DNA from: C00003060 sp964440795
GTDB lineage: Bacteria; Desulfobacterota; Desulfobacteria; Desulfobacterales; C00003060
Assembly: GCA_964440795.1 (NCBI GenBank)
Contig: CAYTTQ010000037.1
Location: 1-26,462, forward strand
Direction: 5' to 3'
Length of the DNA stretch: 26,462 nt
Part shown: piece after piece, positions 17,701 to 24,430 of the stretch
Numbering within the stretch: the first letter of the stretch is position 1
Layout: each line of letters opens with the position of its first letter
The notes under the pieces: generated by a model
The model's input: only the letters and a program-made list of their open reading frames with translations
Database searches by the model: none
What the model was told of the DNA's origin: nothing
Position numbers and translations under genes: made by a program

Positions 17701-19915
17701 GATACGGCGTTCCCGCAGGGTATTCCTTGGAATCGTCTATACGCACACCTCCCGGGGCCAGCCCGAGGGAAACCCCGTTTTCGATGGAGAACGCCGAGTT
17801 GGTAGTAATATAGATATTGCTCAGTCCGGCGGCGTTCAGCGTGTCTGCGGACATGATTGATTTGACCCATTTCTTCCCTGTCTCTTGGTCTTTGAGATCC
17901 GAAATGTACGGGTTTTTACCCGGGCCCCAAACACCGACATCACCCAAGGCGGTCCCCGGTTGGAAGTCCTCCGGCAGCGGCTCTGTAACGGCTTGAACGG
18001 CCACTTCATCCACCATGAGGTCGTACTCTTGCGTGGACACATTCTGTTCGGCATTCCGGTCGCCGATGATCAACTCTCCTCCCCGGGGTGCATGCGTCCC
18101 CCTGAGCATCTGCACGGCATAACTTCCGTACATCTTCTCGGGAATCACAAGATCCCGCTGGTAGAAGCCCCGGATGGCGGAACCTTTCAGGGTGCCGTTC
18201 AGGGCAAACGCCCTGGCCTGAACAATGAGGCGGCCGGCATCGGCCCCCTGAATATGAGAAGGGATGTAGTTTTTTATCGGGCTGCTGCCTCCCGCCGACA
18301 GGCCGGTGAAGGTCTCGGTAATCCCGTAGCGTTCATGGGTCTTAACGAAGGAAACGATGCCGTCGTACTTCAGCCAGAGCGGGGCATTGCTGATATTAAA
18401 AACCTGGTCTTCATATGAAAGGAAGGTAACGTCATAAGCGCCGGCGGCAAAGCGTGTCCCCCCGCCGGAAAAATCGAGCACGGCCCCTTTCCTTGCAACC
18501 ACCTCACCCTGGGGCACCGAGAGATTGATGTCTCCCCCTTTTGCACTCATTTCCCGAGCGGAAAAATACTGGTTCCGATAGGCACCCGTTAGGTCGCCGA
18601 TGGCCGATCCGGCCAACGTGTTGACCACGATTTCCTCGCCTTGCAGCGCGCCCCCCTTTTGCCCGAAGTCGTTTTTTAGTTCCACGCTGTTGAGCTGCAC
18701 CGTCATGATGTATGATTCCGACGAGCCTTCAGTCCAGAGACCACCGACATCGATGACGCTGTCGCCGCCCAGATAAGATTGCTCCGCGGCATTCAGGTGG
18801 ACCGTTCCCGAAGGGGCCCGTATCGTTCCTTGATGCTCGATAAACTTGGCAGCCCGTTCTTCGTTCTTGGCATCCACCCCCGAACCCCTTAACATATCCA
18901 GTCCGGCCACGTGGATCGCACCGCCATCCATCGTGAAGCTCTGATGGACTTCTTCCGGATCATCCGTAATCGGGGACTCGGTCCTGCTCGACTTTCCGGT
19001 CACCACTTTTTCGGAAGCATGCAGTTCTATCCGCCCGCTGTTTTCGGTCGCCGTAATCGACCGGACCAGGCCGTCTTGCTGTACAATGCGCCCGTACAGC
19101 CCCACCAGGCTAGCATTTCCAACCAGGCGCCCGCCTTCCAGGTTGGCAGCAGCCCCAACATCTCCGGTGTCGTTAACGTAAACAAAGGGAAGCCGCCTCG
19201 ACTTCTCACCTTCCAGGAGCTTCATCTCCACTTTGTTTCCGGCTATCAGCCCGATCTGACCCAAAGGCACATCGATCCGGCCGGCGTTTTCCACTCGGGG
19301 GCCGATCAAGAAGACATGGCCCCGTTGTTTTGCCTCGATCCCGCCGTGGTTGGAAACAACGCCGTTCGACCACATGACGGGGTTTTCTTCTCCCAGGCCG
19401 TTGTAATCTTCCAGGTTGAACTTCAAAATGCCGTTTCGAAAGTTATCATCGCTCATATTCAGGGATGAAGCCACGAGCGAGTGGACATTGACGCCGGCGG
19501 TGGGCGTAAACAAAATGCCGTTCTGGTTGATCAAAAATACCTTGCCGTCACCCGTTAGGCGACCGCGAATCTGGCTGGGATTGCCGTCGAAAATGCGGTT
19601 GAGCGCCGCCCAGTCGGAATTCCCTTGCTGGTTGAAGTGCGCGGAGGCCTTTTTGCCGATGTTAAACGTCTTCCAGTGGATAATCGCCTTTTTCTGGTTC
19701 TGATTGACCACCATACGGTCGTTGATCTTGTTCCTGTCAATCGAGGCAACGCCTTCAACGATTTTTTCTCCAGTCGGAAGGGCATTATCGGCGACCTTCG
19801 GCAGATTGGGCAAATTACCATAGAACCCCGGTATAACCAGTCTTTCGCCAAGCGTTTTCCCCGGCAGGCACAGCCAACAAAGCCCCAAACAGATCAGAAA
19901 AGCGGTTCTTTTCAT
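8792..19915 (-). CDS. Giant TpsA exoprotein, filamentous-haemagglutinin family
   Basis: About 3707 residues from the ATG at 19915. A signal peptide (MKRTAFLICLGLCWLCLPGKTLG) leads into a TPS secretion domain (about 24-270) with IIHWKTFNIGKKASAHFNQQ and FLINQNGILFTPTAGVNVHS, the NPNGI-type motif appearing here as NQNGI. The rest is a very long beta-helix-like region of Gly/Asp/Val repeats (forms such as SGGDI, AGGDVQG, GRDLVL). The C-terminus (WLRVEFVGFEE) resembles DUF3739-type family members by memory. There is no obvious toxin tip, protease or anchor. A TTG start at 19972 is also possible: it has a GGAG eight bases upstream overlapping the tpsB stop and would add 19 residues before the signal peptide. 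The ATG has AAGGGA upstream and gives a normal signal peptide. It lies directly downstream of its TpsB. Role: secreted or surface filament, probably adhesion. Confidence 0.93.
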   Translation of the reverse strand: MKRTAFLICLGLCWLCLPGKTLGERLVIPGFYGNLPNLPKVADNALPTGEKIVEGVASIDRNKINDRMVVNQNQKKAIIHWKTFNIGKKASAHFNQQGNSDWAALNRIFDGNPSQIRGRLTGDGKVFLINQNGILFTPTAGVNVHSLVASSLNMSDDNFRNGILKFNLEDYNGLGEENPVMWSNGVVSNHGGIEAKQRGHVFLIGPRVENAGRIDVPLGQIGLIAGNKVEMKLLEGEKSRRLPFVYVNDTGDVGAAANLEGGRLVGNASLVGLYGRIVQQDGLVRSITATENSGRIELHASEKVVTGKSSRTESPITDDPEEVHQSFTMDGGAIHVAGLDMLRGSGVDAKNEERAAKFIEHQGTIRAPSGTVHLNAAEQSYLGGDSVIDVGGLWTEGSSESYIMTVQLNSVELKNDFGQKGGALQGEEIVVNTLAGSAIGDLTGAYRNQYFSAREMSAKGGDINLSVPQGEVVARKGAVLDFSGGGTRFAAGAYDVTFLSYEDQVFNISNAPLWLKYDGIVSFVKTHERYGITETFTGLSAGGSSPIKNYIPSHIQGADAGRLIVQARAFALNGTLKGSAIRGFYQRDLVIPEKMYGSYAVQMLRGTHAPRGGELIIGDRNAEQNVSTQEYDLMVDEVAVQAVTEPLPEDFQPGTALGDVGVWGPGKNPYISDLKDQETGKKWVKSIMSADTLNAAGLSNIYITTNSAFSIENGVSLGLAPGGVRIDDSKEYPAGTPYQYLVWDRGHASVFDVKAGSIFLGGDIEAPFGHVNLQGVDTGIACVTSELEKEVPPLIKVFGEIDVSGDRLDYTKAETLDHLKAPRKFLEARGESDPRYRIDGVAAIDGGTISIKEQTKNGLTLIVGSRANLDVSAGYELSPDGNLVAGRAGTIDVKVTTLDVLNVDGANNENNNEHKLIEGYSLPGHDGGTLVFHTTKIDMNPDVWGRYIADSGFTHVVLKSFEDLAFEGGVYAPSRIKWREPMPASLGLEHTDIQVVRNDVRERYLAVKPSKDDLHVAVIEHYVGGSGITALAGEPVNAGQERKDDPNNAGYVPYEVHVPKNAVIEVAPKGGIALKGDGPLQLSGTLKAPSGDIVLESGQSDVILTDTGRVYATGVTMPRETRLADGLPFGHTPLNGGTVSLKANQGKVVTEKGSVMDVSGPEPVENHIMGDDLSITTQRVAGNAGSVEIVFRDNLVLQGEMKGQRYLSGGQNGSIAVHHRTNSYGSENAWPVVPEQIQAVRKGGFDRFFLSSTAGIGFTEVPDTEQVELALGRSVTLDTPLIVGQGKNVHLEAEWLTLSNTRAKYAENENKDTESLKALKAATILGTGSAELELKGGWVDIQGDIALDGFERVLVSAGKDIRLRDEKYVNIEETTALWSGRLRTAGNLELHAARIYPVMTPVSVALSAYEGEVPTQTAFTFRSDNGTIGITRPSDVDPEALGPIFSAGGSIAIEAESIEHDGHLAAPMGQVAFGEDIAVINEGGHDTLAVETPADTLVLGEGSVTSTTGKGNVPYGLLQDINWKVMEKPRAETDVGQLTAMLHEWPTVEYAPAKSIQLEAGLVNVRKGALLAGSGAGLLFSYEFLPGTEGYLNPLQKDGRYVIVPGIEMPGDGVYISGTEKLPKGRYAVLPEYYAFHPDAIVLEEQGRAESLLASVPSKEGFPTVIGYKTDISGEANGAVKKRYALRRAADVLNEGYFNVVETRAGSGGRIVVKGTDGAVLEGAVDVSALPFHAGGILELSGERIAVGTPPPSGDGFDADMVIPEGLLAGLDLSELRFGRGSKEVRIYAQNVTAEKVFLSAGDQLALEPGGEIAGVKSVPDIKMIYQYEYDPEVGLGIIETTSVTAAEGTVGWDGTFSRKTQNGTVTLPFSISDGSFKWALGRGDEQQSVFGNEEKDGLGISDYVPGQFKVNASIPYGLVSLSSQQGTIRIKEDSRVTAADGIVVEGVIDLGVAAQGESGGLLKAPNVTLAGSDNLYVVEEGASLPEAGSILTQALWDNNLEASENLIIRKHDLVFSGLTEDTELSVADTLTLDVSRVIRGDTVDGTGDVKVEGKRIIVMNGAEGYDEAVSLSDRGTILITASEGIDIGRGHVIIDGFDAVAFNTDGPMTFRGDGSLKTGFENRGELNFRASALTTSFYEDEQTSYEGTDFSISAGTGAVNIGRTVASDSAVGFPGGYLSIAGRSVNLDGTVKLPGGRLELTATGTGDNEGVFLRDGARIFAPGEMREYTIAGETVLDFQAAGDVELTAEHGFVSIAEDVLVDVSSRVSTEDLSRLDADEARRLMDSGLLDAGSIALSGEKGVLLAGAFSKSRFLGQAVSGKGGKFFLTTDQLTDQLTDQLTDQLTGETGLSRWNEEFSAGGFNEKLDIRVQSGDVTLGEDETISARHFKLVADGGDIRMNGRIDALGEAEGGVVELLARNDVNVRGEIGAGSSEGTGGDVFLGAGHVVSDSWVDENGDGVFTGLEEGALTLNQGSIINVEGKDAGKGGTVHIRAYRNGADAKMSLENGTVRGASEIKAETVTAYRLSAGQENLGSWAQYESETVGPLAPMIEAGSHGTAVEFEELPGVEIRSEGDLILTEDWDLGTNTERPGVLTLRAKGDLKINSALIDAPTKAVAFDPSEPDLLEVVFGGFGRSGALSDGFYECTETWGYNLIAGADTQSADRLATTVGAGDLFVGEFNEDLTQGTAPALVYTENGPIRFASGRDVRIGTVWDNAKKRDVNWLYGITDQGDDLAFNFATFAGDIAGNVGRDLVLTRHHRQLQESGGVIQSAIGDIDIQVGRDLKMDLQSGSAIRTTGVLHTLARGVDEQVVSALNDMDLEQLANYMSGNSTAGFFKMFYTNGAAIEGYYQNAESLRGDILDFIFKTESFQAWTQGAHFYAARDGGDVSVLLNRHMTVSGKREISIDGDEGLRYWSSTKEYKAADWGVTGGRNAEAVLWSADFGETGTAGVATMGGGDVIVTAGGDVQGQMGTFKEGDLFVSAKGDLGGFFQVADGRGMLGADNMTSHFGNFPETSLALIRGQVDVRARKDVSFGTAFNPTYTVGDIDTASVTWGRLTYGHEKVGTEPSSTRILAPNGEVFFSGLFADYGSKRYSVLPPRFEIFAGEDIRLGYRDLAVAPASGGNLRLISGGDIGAPAVTTRPKIVVSDVEPTLVYYDVADFFDVNQDISEEGVREGGALTAGGLDEVLFMEPQRAKAHGDTPVHTGDMEPVEIRADGNIEELVIYTSKFTEIGSGGDIRGVHFVGQNVGPEDTTRVVARGEISLASEKAPVVIRSVENDTFFRRSGLHFGGSGHFLVQAGGSIDLGITQGLLTVGNSYNSALDLGGTEVPKSSLCIVSGLYKDMDVATIKSFFDELKGHGKVLSDTMEQQGSEGVGELVGQINEETLAPFFDGGELGMGDMRMTSSQLSTRGKSSYAYSASFDSKSGEAEKATLLYEESSDVYLVARGRIDVGGTTIPEPGQNQRLADTGLFTAEGGKISIFSMGDVNVNESRVMTFRGGDILVWGHEGDINAGRGSKTAINTEPPTRVVEYKEDESGSTVYLDENGNETTDPAIGVEPIVENVFFEFSPPAVGSGIRTLTYDPDGVLGLQVPPVLGDAFLYAPQGIIDAGEAGIAARNVVLAAQQVVNTQNISFSEGAVGVPNASAAAASLGALTGAGSVTETSNLTEQTAGLNKATERMNETGPGESLTPKWLRVEFVGFEE
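12879..12926 (-). repeat. Four tandem 12-bp units inside TpsA coding (TDQL)n repeat
   Basis: Four copies of gtcaactgatcg (the last with one mismatch) lie head to tail. On the coding strand each unit encodes Thr-Asp-Gln-Leu, giving a run of TDQL units in an otherwise non-repetitive region. Because the unit is a multiple of three, copy-number change would alter length but not frame. This is coding variation, not an on/off switch. Confidence 0.85.
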
Positions 19916-19984
19916 AAACTTTCCCTTGTCTCGGTCTCCGGAAGGTTGCTTTTTACCTAAAACAGAAAGCAAAATTCTCTCTCC

Positions 19985-21607
19985 TTAAAAGACATACCGA
20001 ACCTGAAAATGAAAACGCACATCCCCTGAATCCGTTCGACTGGTACTTTCCAACGCCTGTGACCAGATCACTTCGTATTCCAGCCGGTCAAAAGCGCCGC
20101 CGCGAACGCCGAATCCCGCCCCTTGAATCGTGGTGCTACTCTCTTCGCCCGGCAATGGGTCCTGGGTGCGGAGTGCGGCCATGTCGTAATGGAGATAGGG
20201 AACAAAAGAGACGGCCCCTTCTTCCACAAACGATGCAGCCACATCCGGGCCTCTGACTTCGAGGGTTGCATGAAAGGCATCGTCACCGACCTCTTCCGTC
20301 TCCTTATATCCCCGGACACTCTTCATCCCCCCGGCCGTGTATTGCTCGTTCGAAATCAGCGGCTGGTTGGCCAGTTGACCGTCGATTTTACCAAACAGCG
20401 AAAAATCCCAGGGCAGCGTCTGCGTCCTTTCGACACCGGCCGTGGCATACAAATAATTTCCCGTGGCTTGAAACCGTTTGACCTCGAACTCCCGCTGGTC
20501 CGTTACGAGGCCCCGAAAGGCCATATTCACGCCGAAACTGAACTGCGTCGTCCCGGTCTTGTCCGGCAAAGAGGAACTGTAAGAGATTGAAAAAGGCAAA
20601 TAGGTAATGGGCGTATACACGGCGTCTTCTCCCGTTTCAAACCCCAGTTCCTCGTCGAAATCCTTGTAATCGAGCCCCAGTGTCACATTGTGGGCATACC
20701 TTCCCTTGGCCGGCAGGGGAATGACATACCGCCCGCCGATAATCGTACCTTCTCCGACCACGTTAAAACCGGACCCGAACGCCGTCTCGCTGTCCGAAAG
20801 AATGCCGTAGAGGGCCAAAAGATTCTTTGGGTTCCACGGCGTCGGCAACACGTAGGAAACGGCGACCGTTTGCACCTCGTCGGTATCTTTGGGAGCGGTT
20901 TGATACTGCAGGGAGATGGAATGTCCCGCTTGCCAGAGGTTATCATAGCTGATCGTGCCGTTTAGCCGGAGATTGGTCGTACTGTGCGTCCCGCGGTTGT
21001 TCAGCTCCAGATTCCCGTGGAGGGGCAATTGATCCTCGACCTGCAGCTCCACGTCGATGGTGTCCATCGTTTTTCCGGGAATCAGCATGGGGCTGATCTT
21101 CAGATCCGGGTTACGGTTCGCCACGGCCAGCTCCCGCTGCAAATCGGGAATATACAAAACATTGCCCGGCGACAGCGACGGCAGGTCTTCCAGGATCGTT
21201 TCCATGGTAAAATATCGATTTCCCGTTATGCGAATTCGGCGGATCTCGCTTTCCACCACCTCGAATCGCACGATACCGCTTTCCACCGTCTGTTCAGGGA
21301 TGTTGACCAGCACGGCCGGATATCCTTCCTGGTGATAAAACCGTTCCAAGGCGTCCCGCGCCTGCTCCACATCCCGGGCCGTTTTGGATTGGCCGGAAAA
21401 GGGTTTCAGGACCGGCAGAATATCGTCTCTGCTGAAAAGCGTGTTTCCCTTAATGGCAAATCCCTTTATGTCGAATGTGATCTCTTCCGCCGGCGTTTCC
21501 GCCCCGGCTGTAAACGGCGAGATGATTACGGACAGAAGAAAACATAGGCAAAGCCAAAGCAATACGAGTCTTTTTGTCTCGAGACCATACAAAATTGTGA
21601 CAGACAT
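19985..21607 (-). CDS. TpsB outer-membrane transporter (ShlB/FhaC family)
   Basis: 540 residues from the ATG at 21607. A signal peptide (hydrophobic 14-30, cleavage near AGA, residue 36) is followed by POTRA1 (about 43-120, FDIKGFAIKGNTLFSRDDIL), POTRA2 (about 121-194, RRIRITGNRYFTMETIL) and a 16-strand-type barrel (195-540). The barrel has the conserved VRGY motif at 431-434 and a terminal VRYVF. TpsB proteins export a cognate TpsA through the barrel; here tpsA follows after a 12- or 69-base gap depending on its start. A TTG at 21706 would add 33 residues encoded by leader stem-loops and is rejected. Only about six residues separate the predicted cleavage site from POTRA1, so the N-terminal plug helix (H1) known from FhaC seems absent. 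This is the first gene after the Pho-box promoter. Confidence 0.93.
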   Translation of the reverse strand: MSVTILYGLETKRLVLLWLCLCFLLSVIISPFTAGAETPAEEITFDIKGFAIKGNTLFSRDDILPVLKPFSGQSKTARDVEQARDALERFYHQEGYPAVLVNIPEQTVESGIVRFEVVESEIRRIRITGNRYFTMETILEDLPSLSPGNVLYIPDLQRELAVANRNPDLKISPMLIPGKTMDTIDVELQVEDQLPLHGNLELNNRGTHSTTNLRLNGTISYDNLWQAGHSISLQYQTAPKDTDEVQTVAVSYVLPTPWNPKNLLALYGILSDSETAFGSGFNVVGEGTIIGGRYVIPLPAKGRYAHNVTLGLDYKDFDEELGFETGEDAVYTPITYLPFSISYSSSLPDKTGTTQFSFGVNMAFRGLVTDQREFEVKRFQATGNYLYATAGVERTQTLPWDFSLFGKIDGQLANQPLISNEQYTAGGMKSVRGYKETEEVGDDAFHATLEVRGPDVAASFVEEGAVSFVPYLHYDMAALRTQDPLPGEESSTTIQGAGFGVRGGAFDRLEYEVIWSQALESTSRTDSGDVRFHFQVRYVF

Positions 21608-21634
21608 TATTACCTGGTTTGGAGGAACACCAAC

Positions 21635-21666
21635 CGGGGCGAAGCCCCGCAGGCGCCAACGCCTGC
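21635..21666 (-). other. Two adjacent stem-loops in the tpsB leader
   Basis: CGGGGC-GAA-GCCCCG (21635-21640/21644-21649) and GCAGGCG-CCAA-CGCCTGC (21649-21655/21660-21666) are perfect 6- and 7-bp stems that share one base. The neighbouring GCCTGCCGGCAAGGC could pair in competition with the second stem. They lie about 30 bases upstream of the tpsB ATG in a leader of roughly 240 bases. A third small hairpin (AGGGC/GCCCT) lies at 21727-21741. None matches a riboswitch consensus I know. Confidence 0.55.
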
Positions 21667-21854
21667 CGGCAAGGCTGTGTACGGGACGGCGGCTGAATTC
21701 CAACAACGTGATTTCTTAGTGTTTGCAGGGCCTATTGCCCTTTACCCGTGGTTTTCTCTCAAACCAAAGCGCTTACACGATATTGCCCGCTCGCGAAATC
21801 CGGTCGCATTCGGAAAGCGACGAAGAAAGAGAAACCCCCGGATCGTACAACCTG

Positions 21855-21891
21855 TATTTATAGGGCCGACAATGTTACAATTTTATGACAA
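21855..21891 (-). promoter_or_regulatory. Pho-box promoter of the tpsB-tpsA-exbB-exbD-tonB cluster
   Basis: On the minus strand TTGTCATAAAATTGTAAC (21891-21874) matches 15 of 18 positions of the E. coli Pho box. It is followed 11 bases later by TATAAA (21862-21857). This is the layout of PhoB-dependent promoters such as E. coli phoA, where the box replaces the -35 element and lies about 10 bases before the -10. The predicted transcript has a leader of about 240 bases before tpsB. No other -35/-10 pair stands out in the region. PhoB binding is inferred from sequence. Confidence 0.7.
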
Positions 21892-21926
21892 ACAGGTACT
21901 AATCTATCGACATACACCAAAATTAC

Positions 21927-21958
21927 TCAGACAGGATTTACAGGATCTACCGGATTTG
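21927..21958 (+). repeat. Short dispersed repeat (ACAGGATTTACAGGATCTAC type)
   Basis: This is closely related to the element at 3341-3370, which lies in the opposite orientation near the far end of the cluster. It lies upstream of the Pho box in the long intergenic region. No function can be assigned. Confidence 0.5.
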
Positions 21959-22029
21959 AAAAACGTGGTATCCAGCCTTAGGGCTCGTGTCATGGAAAAG
22001 CTGAGATGTTCGGGGAGGCGTTTACGGGC

Positions 22030-22119
22030 GGCTTTCTTGTAATGAAAGCCTCCGACTCATGCCAAATTCAGGTAATAATTTGCAGGCTTCTCCCCCTCCG
22101 GAGATAGCGGGAGAAGCCT
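22030..22119 (-). terminator. Two strong hairpins after the FKBP-thioredoxin gene, possible terminators
   Basis: An 11-bp perfect stem, AGGCTTCTCCC (22084-22094) with GGGAGAAGCCT (22109-22119), starts 21 bases after the stop codon and encloses a loop with its own CTCCGGAG palindrome. A second 7-bp stem, GGCTTTC/GAAAGCC, lies at 22030-22050. Neither is followed by a T-run on the minus strand, so Rho-independent termination is uncertain. The remainder of 21608-22140 holds the Pho-box promoter, the tpsB leader and one short repeat. I see no gene in it. Confidence 0.45.
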
Positions 22120-22140
22120 ACACGGTGATCTCAAACGATC

Positions 22141-24279
22141 TTAGAGCCCGGCGTGGTGGATCTCTCCGGTCTCATACTTATGCTGAGCTTCTTTCAATGC
22201 CTGGCTAAAGGACGTCGCGTCCTTGTAACCGTTGACCTCGGCTAAAACCTCTCCCTCGGGAGAAAGAAGTATCGTGAGCGGATAGCCGGTCAACCCGTAA
22301 ATTTCTTTGAGACCCGGATCCGGCGATTCCACCTTTGTCCAGACGAAGTGGTCCTTTTCCAGTTTAACCCTCGGATCGGTAAGCGTTTCCTCGAGAAGCT
22401 TCCTGGACCAGGAGCAGCTGGATTGATAGAGAACCAGGACCATCGGTTTTTCTTTTTCCTCGGCATGGGCAAGGCCTTCGTCATAGTCATCCTCCCAAGG
22501 GATATCAACGCCTTCGAAGGTGGCTGCCTTTGTCGAGGAAACCACCTCTAAATCCAGCATCAAGGTCTTTCCCGCCAAGGGGGGATTAAAATCCACCGTG
22601 AATTGACGCCCGTCGGTAGCCACCACCCGACCTTGCTTGTTCTCCAGGTGATATGCCGCACCCATCTTGGGATGAAGGGTCACCTCGATCATATCATCAA
22701 CGACCTCGACGGTGGTCTTACCAAAGCGTTCCTCCACCTCGTTTTTCCGGGGGGTTAAAAAGACCGAAACCTCGTTTCGCGAAACCTCCGTTACGGTGGC
22801 ATCGAGATACGGATTCAACTGATAGGTCTCGCCGACAATCGGCAGAGCCTCTTTCATCCTCGCCTGCCAATGCTTGGCTGCCAGCGTATCCGTCTGCGGA
22901 TACCGTTTGACGGCATCGTATTCTTTCACCAAGGACGGATTCTTTGCCCCGAAGGCCCTCTGCGGCGGCAGGACAACCTCCTTCTTTTCGCCTACATCCA
23001 TCCCCACCAAGGCCTCGCCCAGGCCGGGTATGGGGGCCTTTTTGCCTGCCAGCAGGGTCTCGGGGATATAGTGTTCTTGTTCTTGGAACCCAGTGTACTT
23101 CTCACGATTCGGGTCTTGCGCCACGCTCTTTAGCGTGGTGTGAAGTAAGCGGCCGTCGCCCAGTGCGGCGGTGAAGTGGACCTGCACGAGATCGCCCTCT
23201 TCTGCCGTTTTCACCTCCTCGTCCTTAAGAGCTGTCGATTTGTCCACCGAGGCAGCAACGGCCGTGTCAGTTGACGCATAATCGCCGCGCCCGGCACCCG
23301 CCCTTTCCGCGGCACCTTCCGTTTGAATCGCCTTTATCCCGTCCTCACCCGCTTTGCCCGTCTCTCTTTCCGATTCCGGGTCCTCTTTCACAACCATCCG
23401 GGACGATGCACCCGCCGGTTGGGCGAAAACGTCGCACACCAGCACTTCGCCGCCAAAAGGGTGGCTGTAATCCACCGTGAACATGCCCGGCTCAACCTCG
23501 CTGATCCGACCGATTTGGGGTCCGGTGCGCACCAGGTAGCCCTCCTTTGTATCGGTGCGGATCACATACCGGTCGTCTTGAGGGTAGACTTTCTTCTCCC
23601 CAAAGGGCGTTTGGACAGGCCCGTCCTGCTTCGGTTCAAAGGCGATCACCACCTCATCGACCGTCACGGTAGTCACTTTGCCGGTCATGCCTTGATACAT
23701 CCCCACCGACATCCCCACCTCCGGCGGTCGCCCGCTGCCGGTTCGCGGCATGAACTCGTCTCGGGCCAGACGCAGTTGTCTCGGCACCGACCGCGCACGC
23801 CTAAGGCGAATCATGCGTTCGGGTTGCGGCACCTCCATCTGGGCCTCCGCCGTCACTTCCACTGAGAAGCGTTTTCCTATCCCTTTTCCGATAACGGCCT
23901 CCGACAGTGCTTCCGCGATCACCTCATGAAGGCCCTTGAGCTGCATCGACGGAAGGTTCCGCACTTCATCGGGGATCGGGCCTTGCGGGTCCTCACCGGC
24001 AATCAGTTCCAAAGGCTCATATGTTCGCCGGGGCAGGAACAGCCCGAGGTCCGCCCCGGCCGCCTTCAGTTCTTCCGCCCGGGATTCCTCCGTGGTGGTC
24101 AAAACAGGCCCTTCCTTGATCCGGCACGTGTAGTCGACCTCAAGGGGATCGCCGACTGCAATCGTCCGGCTCGCCGACCGGGTACCCACGTGACCGCAGC
24201 CGAACGACGCGACTATAATCGTGCACAGAGGAAGGAAGAGAAAATGAATGCCTTTCAAATTTAAAATAAAGAATCGCAT
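22141..24279 (-). CDS. Exported double SlyD-like FKBP / thioredoxin-like fusion protein
   Basis: 712 residues from the ATG at 24279, chosen because AAGGAG lies ten bases upstream; an ATG at 24348 would add 23 residues. The N-terminus is a signal sequence ending ASFGC (Cys28), a non-canonical lipobox. FKBP module 1 covers about 40-287, ending with VDYSHPFGGEVLVCDV. A low-complexity Glu/Ala linker spans about 290-355. FKBP module 2 covers about 360-583 (LVQVHFTAALGDGRLLHTT, ending VDFNPPLAGKTLMLDLEVVS). The DxxxPxxG endings are typical of SlyD-type peptidyl-prolyl isomerases. A thioredoxin-like domain follows (about 590-700) with SSCSWSRKLLEE and a cis-Pro-type GYPLTILL. Its active site is CSWS, with no second Cys. 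A folding or redox chaperone for exported proteins, perhaps TpsA or the Cys-rich protein upstream, is an inference. Confidence 0.85.
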   Translation of the reverse strand: MRFFILNLKGIHFLFLPLCTIIVASFGCGHVGTRSASRTIAVGDPLEVDYTCRIKEGPVLTTTEESRAEELKAAGADLGLFLPRRTYEPLELIAGEDPQGPIPDEVRNLPSMQLKGLHEVIAEALSEAVIGKGIGKRFSVEVTAEAQMEVPQPERMIRLRRARSVPRQLRLARDEFMPRTGSGRPPEVGMSVGMYQGMTGKVTTVTVDEVVIAFEPKQDGPVQTPFGEKKVYPQDDRYVIRTDTKEGYLVRTGPQIGRISEVEPGMFTVDYSHPFGGEVLVCDVFAQPAGASSRMVVKEDPESERETGKAGEDGIKAIQTEGAAERAGAGRGDYASTDTAVAASVDKSTALKDEEVKTAEEGDLVQVHFTAALGDGRLLHTTLKSVAQDPNREKYTGFQEQEHYIPETLLAGKKAPIPGLGEALVGMDVGEKKEVVLPPQRAFGAKNPSLVKEYDAVKRYPQTDTLAAKHWQARMKEALPIVGETYQLNPYLDATVTEVSRNEVSVFLTPRKNEVEERFGKTTVEVVDDMIEVTLHPKMGAAYHLENKQGRVVATDGRQFTVDFNPPLAGKTLMLDLEVVSSTKAATFEGVDIPWEDDYDEGLAHAEEKEKPMVLVLYQSSCSWSRKLLEETLTDPRVKLEKDHFVWTKVESPDPGLKEIYGLTGYPLTILLSPEGEVLAEVNGYKDATSFSQALKEAQHKYETGEIHHAGL

Positions 24280-24430
24280 GGTTGATTCACTCCTTACGTA
24301 AGTCGATTTATTGAATTGGTAACACAAGCTCCGGAAGACTCGAAACATTGCAGGATCGTCGGTCCTTCTCTATTCCTCTATCCTGGAATCCTTCAACCCT
24401 TCCGATGCGAAACGAAAGAGTGAAAAGAAA

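Noticed and set aside
21608..21706. 33-codon N-terminal extension of TpsB from a TTG at 21706
   Set aside because: The extension is translated from the leader stem-loops and would bury the signal peptide. The ATG at 21607 gives a normal secreted protein.
21608..21760. Cyclic-di-GMP or other riboswitch in the tpsB leader
   Set aside because: Stem-loops are present, but the conserved GEMM core bases and other known aptamer motifs are missing.
21873..21891. Sigma-54 promoter reading of the TTGTCAT...TTGTAAC elements
   Set aside because: The GG-N10-GC spacing and bases of the -24/-12 consensus are not met. The 11-base direct repeat fits a Pho box better.
21677..22042. Plus-strand 121-codon open frame upstream of tpsB
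   Set aside because: It overlaps the Pho-box promoter and the tpsB leader, has no ribosome-binding site and gives a basic, domain-free product.
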